A DNA stretch of 9,965 bases from Deltaproteobacteria bacterium (GTDB lineage: Bacteria; Desulfobacterota; Syntrophorhabdia; Syntrophorhabdales; Syntrophorhabdaceae): assembly GCA_003506795.1 (NCBI GenBank), contig DNYO01000152.1, forward strand, positions 1 through 9,965, given 5' to 3'. The translations under genes were made by a program, and so were the position numbers. The stretch's first letter is position 1, and every line of letters starts with the position of its first letter. A model generated the notes under the pieces. That model was not told the origin of the DNA. It did not search any database and saw only the letters and a list, made by a program, of their open reading frames with translations. Below, one piece after another: positions 5,788-9,965 of this stretch.

Positions 5788-7383
5788 ATGAACACAAGAG
5801 GTATAGTCGACTTTGCTTTGGGTAAATTTGAAACTCGTCGCGCACCATACGCCGGCAATTGCGTATTCCGTGCAGTCATGAAGATCTCGATGGGTTTTCT
5901 CAGTTGGCTCATACGCATCTGTTGCGCCGCTCTTGTTCTTTTGCCAATCATGGCTGGGGCTTACGCGGAAACTACCATTTATCAAGAGCAGTTGCATCAG
6001 GACCAACTAAATGGACTTCTTTCGGCGATTCAGGATACCGCAAAAGAGCAACCGCGCTCATCCCTGGAAAGCCATACCGAGCGCTCGTTCTATCTTTCAA
6101 CGGATACAATCGAGGAGAGCGGGGAAACCTTCGTCGAAGAGAAGGATATCATCGGGCAACAGGGTATCCCGCTCGTCTTTAATGAAGCTGTCGATTATTA
6201 TATCCGCTATTTTACAGGTACGAAAAGAAAACTCTTTCAAAAGTGGCTTGCAAGAAAAGAACGGTACGCGCCGTTGATAGAAAGGATTTTAAATGAGTGC
6301 GGCGTGCCGGAAGATCTCATTTATCTGGCCATGATCGAAAGCGGCTTCAATCTGCGGGCATATTCATCTCAGAGGGCCGCCGGTCCATGGCAGTTCATCC
6401 CGGAGACGGGCAGAAGGTATGGTCTTGTAGTCAATCACTGGGTGGATGAGCGCAGGGATATAGAAAAATCGACAATAGCGGCCGCACGATACCTCCAGGC
6501 ATTGTTCAATCAGTTCGACTGCTGGTATCTTGCGGCGGCCGGTTACAATGCCGGCGAAAACAGGATCGACAGGCTGATAAAAAAACATAATACCAACGAT
6601 TTCTGGCGGCTTCGCACGTATAACACACTTCCCCGTGAAACCAGGGAATACGTTCCTCAACTCATTGCTGCCGCTATTATTGCGAAGAACCCCAAGCGGT
6701 ACGGCATAACCGTCACGGGGAATACTACCTCGTTCGCTTTTGAAAGAGAGGCTGTTCCTGGAGGCGTTCCCTTAAAAGCGATTGCCATGGCTGCATCAAG
6801 CAGTGTGTCTTCGATCCGGGCGCTCAACCCTGAAATCCGAAGAGGCATTATTCCCCCCTGTAATACCTACAAGATAAGGCTGCCCGCGGAAACCGACATT
6901 GTAACATTCAAGTCGTTGCTTCCATCAATTTTGAACAAGGAAAAAAGGGTCGTGAACGTGATCCGGCACGTGATAGGAAAGCGCGATAATCTGCGTAAGA
7001 TTGCCAGAAAATACGGTGTTACCAGGAAAGATCTCATCCTGGTCAATTACCATCCACTTCGACTGAAAAAGGGGACAGCCATTTACGTACCGCGGTTTGC
7101 TGCTGTACCCAAAACAGCGGCTTTTACAAGAAAAGCGTCCATATCCAGGGGATCAAAATCAACCAAAGGCAGACATGCCGATTTCCACGCGATAAAGAAG
7201 GAACGGAAAAAGCGGCATCGGGTCAAAAGAGGTGAAACCCTTTCGACGATCTCCAGGAAATACGGGAAGAGTGTGCGGGCACTCATGAGGATCAACGGGT
7301 TGAGAAACAGCCGTATCCGGTACGGAATGCTATTACGGATTTCTTGTTCCGCAATTCGCCCTGCCTTTTCTTTCGTTGGTTGA
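5788..7383 (+). CDS. MltD-like membrane-bound lytic murein transglycosylase with LysM domains
   Basis: This exported enzyme cleaves the MurNAc-GlcNAc bond of peptidoglycan, forming 1,6-anhydro-MurNAc ends. Numbering from the ATG at 5788 (531 residues), a hydrophobic segment at about 35-60 (GFLSWLIRICCAALVLLPIM, then AGAYA) is the signal or anchor. The SLT domain spans about 158-285. It contains catalytic E184 in AMIESGFN, followed by AAGPWQFIPETGRRYGL and AAAGYNAGENR, both standard for this family. An MltD-type linker (LNPEIRRGIIPP, 346-357) follows. Two LysM domains come last, about 391-437 (HVIGKRDNLRKIARKYGV) and 476-519 (HRVKRGETLSTISRKYGK), and bind peptidoglycan glycan. The 5788 start has AAGGGGG upstream but leaves a long N-region. 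ATG 5878 would give a neat 30-residue signal peptide but has no ribosome site. A TPR-like gene follows after 35 bp. Confidence 0.9.
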   Translation: MNTRGIVDFALGKFETRRAPYAGNCVFRAVMKISMGFLSWLIRICCAALVLLPIMAGAYAETTIYQEQLHQDQLNGLLSAIQDTAKEQPRSSLESHTERSFYLSTDTIEESGETFVEEKDIIGQQGIPLVFNEAVDYYIRYFTGTKRKLFQKWLARKERYAPLIERILNECGVPEDLIYLAMIESGFNLRAYSSQRAAGPWQFIPETGRRYGLVVNHWVDERRDIEKSTIAAARYLQALFNQFDCWYLAAAGYNAGENRIDRLIKKHNTNDFWRLRTYNTLPRETREYVPQLIAAAIIAKNPKRYGITVTGNTTSFAFEREAVPGGVPLKAIAMAASSSVSSIRALNPEIRRGIIPPCNTYKIRLPAETDIVTFKSLLPSILNKEKRVVNVIRHVIGKRDNLRKIARKYGVTRKDLILVNYHPLRLKKGTAIYVPRFAAVPKTAAFTRKASISRGSKSTKGRHADFHAIKKERKKRHRVKRGETLSTISRKYGKSVRALMRINGLRNSRIRYGMLLRISCSAIRPAFSFVG

Positions 7384-7418
7384 TGCACTCCACCGGCTCG
7401 AAAGGAGGCCAAAGTCTC

Positions 7419-8042
7419 ATGAAGAAGTTTTCAAGAAAATATACAGCGATCGAATCCATCAGAATTGCTCCGCGGAAAAGAAAGCGTACCGTGCTTGTTG
7501 TGTCATTTCTTTCACTTCTTCTCGTGTTGCCTTCTTTTGGCCACTGTGCACAAAAGAGACGCCAAACAACGCCCAAACGGAAAGAGGCGGCGGTGCGGAG
7601 AAATATTGTTGTCAATAACTCAAACATGCTGGTCCACCAGCGGAGGGTGGAAGATCTTGTCAAAAACGGAAATTTTACATATGCCCTTCAGGTACTACAC
7701 AAGATGAATGATTACGCGAAGGGGGTCCTTTCGGTCGCAACCACCGTTAAAATTCGATACGAAAAAGCCGCTAAAGATCCCCTCATATCACAAAATGAAA
7801 AGGAGTTTCTGTCTGTCAAACTGGCAAGGCTGGATCGTTTGATACAACGATATACCCATTATCACCAGGCATCGATGTTCAATCTTGGTTATCTGTATGC
7901 ACGATTGGGCGAAACGGAGAAAGCAAGAAAACATATCGTTGAGTTCCTTCAGAGTGAACCATATTCCGGTAGCCCCGATTCACAGTGGACAAAAGCCAAA
8001 ACGCTTCTTCTTAAATTATATAAGCTGGAAGGTGAGTTCTGA
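7419..8042 (+). CDS. Exported TPR-like protein downstream of the transglycosylase
   Basis: This is a 207-residue protein of unknown function. A very basic N-terminus (APRKRKR at 17-23) precedes a hydrophobic stretch at 24-40 ending FGHCA, so it is a signal peptide or N-terminal anchor. A short basic segment follows (QKRRQTTPKRKEAAVRR). The rest is predicted mostly helical, with one clear TPR-type repeat at about 151-184 (ASMFNLGYLYARLGETEKAR) and a weaker helical pair at 75-100 (VEDLVKNGNFTYALQVLHKM). The ATG at 7419 was chosen because AAAGGAGG lies 10 bases upstream; an upstream in-frame ATG at 7344 overlaps the preceding gene. It sits 35 bp after the MltD-like gene on the same strand, so co-transcription is likely. 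A scaffold or partner role for the hydrolase in the periplasm is possible but inferred only from context. There is no lipobox. Confidence 0.68.
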   Translation: MKKFSRKYTAIESIRIAPRKRKRTVLVVSFLSLLLVLPSFGHCAQKRRQTTPKRKEAAVRRNIVVNNSNMLVHQRRVEDLVKNGNFTYALQVLHKMNDYAKGVLSVATTVKIRYEKAAKDPLISQNEKEFLSVKLARLDRLIQRYTHYHQASMFNLGYLYARLGETEKARKHIVEFLQSEPYSGSPDSQWTKAKTLLLKLYKLEGEF

Positions 8043-8079
8043 CGTTTTCCCAGGGTACCCCAAATGTGAACTCCAGTGT

Positions 8080-9252
8080 TCAGAGTACTCTCTTTGCGTA
8101 GGGGAGTTTTCTGATGAAATAATGGCTGATGAGGAAACACAGGACCGTCCCTCCGATGAATACCGACGTGAACTTTATGAAAGGATGAGCAAGGGCCTTC
8201 TCCTGCATGAAGCAGGTGACGGCGACGATTATGGGAGAGTGGAAGATGAAGACCGCGTACGCGTCCTGAGTCATTGGCCCTACCGGGCCCGGCTGGGTGT
8301 TGAGGTATGTCCTGAAGAGATAGACGAGACTGATGGAACTGCCCGCCGCGATGAAGGTGCCCGCGTATGTTGCAGCGATGGTTTTCAGGGAGAGGCCGCT
8401 TGTCAGGGAGGAGAGGCTTGTGCCGGCGCTCCAGCTCTGAACGATGAAAAAGATGTAGATGCAAACGGCCGCAGCGGTGATGACAGTCCATTGCCTGCCG
8501 GTGGCGTCCGTAAGCTTGTCGAGCCAGCGGTTCCGGTACGACAGGATCCCGGCGAAGAAGAAGGCCACGTACTCCGCATAGTTCCCGAGACGCAGGTGAA
8601 AGATCTGCTTTTCCGGCGGAAGGTAGAGGCGCACGACGAAAGTAAAGGCGGCGAGGACGATGATGCAGACGACGATCGTGCCGTTGCCTGGAAAGGGCAG
8701 ACCTTCGCGCCCTTTTCGCCGGCCGGAACCGGTGACGACCCTCCACAATGCATAGGCGAGGGAGAAGACGAGGAGCACCTCAAGGAACCATGCGGGACCG
8801 GGTGCCGCGTTCTTCATGAATAAGATGTTTTCGAGATACGAGTATTGTGGCGAAAGAGTGTCCCATTTCAGGAGGTACACCATAGTGGGGCGGATAAGGA
8901 GCGCGAATATGGCGAGCGGTATGCCGATGCGAATGAAACGATCCTTGATGAAAGACCATGTACCTTTCCGGTCGAGAGAACCGGGCGTGAAATATCCGGA
9001 GATGAGAAAAAAACACGCCAGAACCCAGGTCCTGCCCACACCCATGAGGACGTTGAGAACGAGATTGGTGAAAGGATCGTCAAGGTACTGGTAGAAGTAC
9101 CAGCCGTGATCGGCGGCGTAGGTGAGGCAGACATGATGGAGAATTACGAGGAATGTGAAGGAGAGCCTCAGGTTGTCGAGATAGAACATCCGCTGCGCGG
9201 CTTGTGGCGCCGCAGACCGGACGGTTCGGACTTTTTCTTGTCTTGCCTGCAT
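8080..9252 (-). CDS. Family-3 membrane acyltransferase (OpgC/MdoC-like)
   Basis: This 390-residue multi-pass inner-membrane protein of the acyltransferase-3 family is expected to transfer acetyl or succinyl groups onto an extracytoplasmic glycan or lipid. Family marks are the R-x10-H motif in the first membrane segment (DNLRLSFTFLVILHH, R29 and H40), FFLISGYFTPGSLDRKG near 81-97, GPAWFLEVLLVFSLAY at 152-167, and a late AYAVFIFHSPII at 331-342. About ten hydrophobic segments span the chain, with loops rich in R and K. The layout resembles OpgC/MdoC, which succinylates periplasmic glucans, but the substrate cannot be fixed because no glucan synthase is nearby. The start is uncertain: ATG 9252 lacks a good ribosome site, and ATG 9189 (at MFYLDNLR) would also keep the whole domain. 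It converges on the TPR gene (37 bp) and follows another acyltransferase on the same strand. Confidence 0.85.
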   Translation of the reverse strand: MQARQEKVRTVRSAAPQAAQRMFYLDNLRLSFTFLVILHHVCLTYAADHGWYFYQYLDDPFTNLVLNVLMGVGRTWVLACFFLISGYFTPGSLDRKGTWSFIKDRFIRIGIPLAIFALLIRPTMVYLLKWDTLSPQYSYLENILFMKNAAPGPAWFLEVLLVFSLAYALWRVVTGSGRRKGREGLPFPGNGTIVVCIIVLAAFTFVVRLYLPPEKQIFHLRLGNYAEYVAFFFAGILSYRNRWLDKLTDATGRQWTVITAAAVCIYIFFIVQSWSAGTSLSSLTSGLSLKTIAATYAGTFIAAGSSISLVYLFRTYLNTQPGPVGPMTQDAYAVFIFHSPIIVAVTCFMQEKALAHPFIKFTSVFIGGTVLCFLISHYFIRKLPYAKRVL

Positions 9253-9266
9253 ATAAGGGGTTACTC

Positions 9267-9295
9267 ATTGTGGCATAATCCGCAACCAAGTTCAA
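9267..9295 (-). promoter_or_regulatory. Possible promoter of the first acyltransferase
   Basis: On the minus strand TTGAAC (9290-9295) and CACAAT (9267-9272) are separated by 17 bases, each matching 4 of 6 consensus positions. Transcription would begin only about 8 bases before the ATG at 9252, so the message would be nearly leaderless or translation would use the ATG at 9189. Moderate matches only. The rest of 9253-9443 shows no supported gene. Confidence 0.3.
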
Positions 9296-9431
9296 CCACA
9301 CTCTCATGCCTCGAAGATCTTCAATGAAAGCGCCCGCGCTCTTTTGCGTCCATCTCTTTCTCTCAGCCTTGTAGACGTACATGGTCGTGGTTGATCCTGA
9401 CCTCAGGTACCAGGCCATATGCGCTGTCCGG

Positions 9432-9447
9432 GTAGGAACGTTCCTAC
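9432..9447. repeat. 16-bp perfect palindrome at the end of the upstream acyltransferase gene
   Basis: GTAGGAAC-GTTCCTAC is fully self-complementary and contains the TAG stop codon (9444-9446) of the upstream acyltransferase. With a 4-base loop it would form a 6-bp RNA stem, but no T run follows on the minus strand. It could be a protein-binding site ahead of the next gene, or a weak hairpin at the message end. Confidence 0.4.
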
Positions 9448-9965
9448 AGTATTTTACAAAGTTGAGTTTTCCGCAGCCCTGCCGTCAGGGTCCAGCTTGC
9501 CGCAAGGGCGAAGGCGAGAACGATGAGGAACTTCACGCCGGCGGCGATCGGTTGGTTCAGGAGAAGGAATTGCGCCCAGAGGATGAACATATAATGGAAG
9601 ACATAGATGCCGTATGCATTGTCCGAAAGATTGTCGCCTGCGGAATTACCGGTCGCGAAGAATCTGCGCGCTATGCCGAGGGCGGCAAGGATTGTGAAGG
9701 TACAGGAGAAAGAGAGGCTGGTGTTGAGGACGATCTTTGTCATGGCCGCCGATATGCCGGGGAGCAACGCCGGACTCAAGGCATTCGCGAAATAGCCCAA
9801 CGCTCCGATGGCAAGCCAGAGGGGCCACAGCTTCAGGTTCTCCCGCGAGAGGGAACGCTTCATGTCCCCGGCTCCCAGCGCCACACCCATTAGGAACCAG
9901 ACGAAATAGAGCAGAGCCCGCGACGGGTGAGGCAGGCCCAGCGGTCCCGCGAGGAGGAGCCCGTC
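9444..9965 (-). CDS. Second family-3 membrane acyltransferase, partial (N-terminus beyond window)
   Basis: The 173 visible C-terminal residues belong to a multi-pass membrane acyltransferase-3 protein. The frame stays open to the right edge: residues upstream of the internal ATG at 9890 (HPSRALLYFVWFLMGVALGA) continue the family pattern, so the gene begins outside the window. The late motif SDNAYGIYVFHYMFILWAQF matches the corresponding AYAVFIFHSPII region of the neighbouring acyltransferase, including the conserved histidine. At least four hydrophobic segments are visible. The catalytic R-x10-H end is not in view, so activity cannot be judged. It lies 191 bp upstream of the other acyltransferase on the same strand. 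The two visible parts are clearly different in sequence, so this is not a recent duplication. Substrate unknown. Confidence 0.78.
   Translation of the reverse strand, partial: DGLLLAGPLGLPHPSRALLYFVWFLMGVALGAGDMKRSLSRENLKLWPLWLAIGALGYFANALSPALLPGISAAMTKIVLNTSLSFSCTFTILAALGIARRFFATGNSAGDNLSDNAYGIYVFHYMFILWAQFLLLNQPIAAGVKFLIVLAFALAASWTLTAGLRKTQLCKIL

Noticed and set aside
8043..8079. Hairpin or terminator between the convergent TPR and acyltransferase genes (GGGTACCC at 8053-8060).
   Set aside because: The palindrome has no loop and no T run; it is too short to call.
7885..8823. A 312-codon plus-strand frame opposite the first acyltransferase.
   Set aside because: Its Asp/Glu/Gly-rich sequence is the expected antisense shadow of a GC-rich membrane-protein gene, with no ribosome site.
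9080..9418. A 112-codon minus-strand frame filling the gap between the two acyltransferases.
   Set aside because: It has no ribosome site, runs 170 bp into the real acyltransferase in another frame, becomes Arg/Ser/Pro-rich there, and matches no family I know.

Overview
The window is a chromosomal segment of moderate GC content, probably from an anaerobic Gram-negative bacterium. A Desulfobacterota or other former 'Deltaproteobacteria' source is plausible but not proven. Two iron-sulfur proteins of kinds common in anaerobes point to anaerobic life: a flavodoxin/2x[4Fe-4S] fusion and a radical-SAM lysine 2,3-aminomutase. A signal-peptide-bearing MltD-type lytic transglycosylase with LysM domains points to a Gram-negative envelope. 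No tRNA, rRNA, transposase, integrase, CRISPR array or phage gene was recognised.

Layout from left to right. (1) 58-1048, minus strand: two tandem genes for small secreted cysteine-rich proteins. I read them as cyanovirin-N-homology (CVNH) lectins of the Microcystis MVN type. They sit behind a good sigma70-like promoter with three 10-12 bp direct repeats just upstream of its -35 box. (2) 1168-1995, minus: an EFR1-type flavodoxin-ferredoxin fusion with an extended -10 promoter. (3) 2255-3130, plus: a secreted protein made of three BACON-like beta-sandwich repeats. (4) 3169-5326, minus: the ablA-ablB pair (lysine 2,3-aminomutase and beta-lysine acetyltransferase), which makes the osmolyte N-epsilon-acetyl-beta-lysine. 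(5) 5327-5787: a non-coding region of about 460 bp with several inverted repeats. (6) 5788-8042, plus: an MltD-like transglycosylase followed by a small TPR-like exported protein. (7) 8080-9965, minus: two tandem family-3 membrane acyltransferases, the upstream one running off the right edge.

Most of these genes concern the cell envelope or the space outside it: two predicted mannose-binding lectins, a BACON protein, a murein hydrolase and two glycan or lipid O-acyltransferases. The exceptions are the osmolyte pair and the EFR1 redox protein. Apart from the obvious short operons (CVNH pair, ablAB, mltD-TPR, perhaps the acyltransferases), strands alternate and I see no evidence that the whole window is one system. 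The most unusual part is the tandem CVNH lectin operon with its repeat-bearing promoter.
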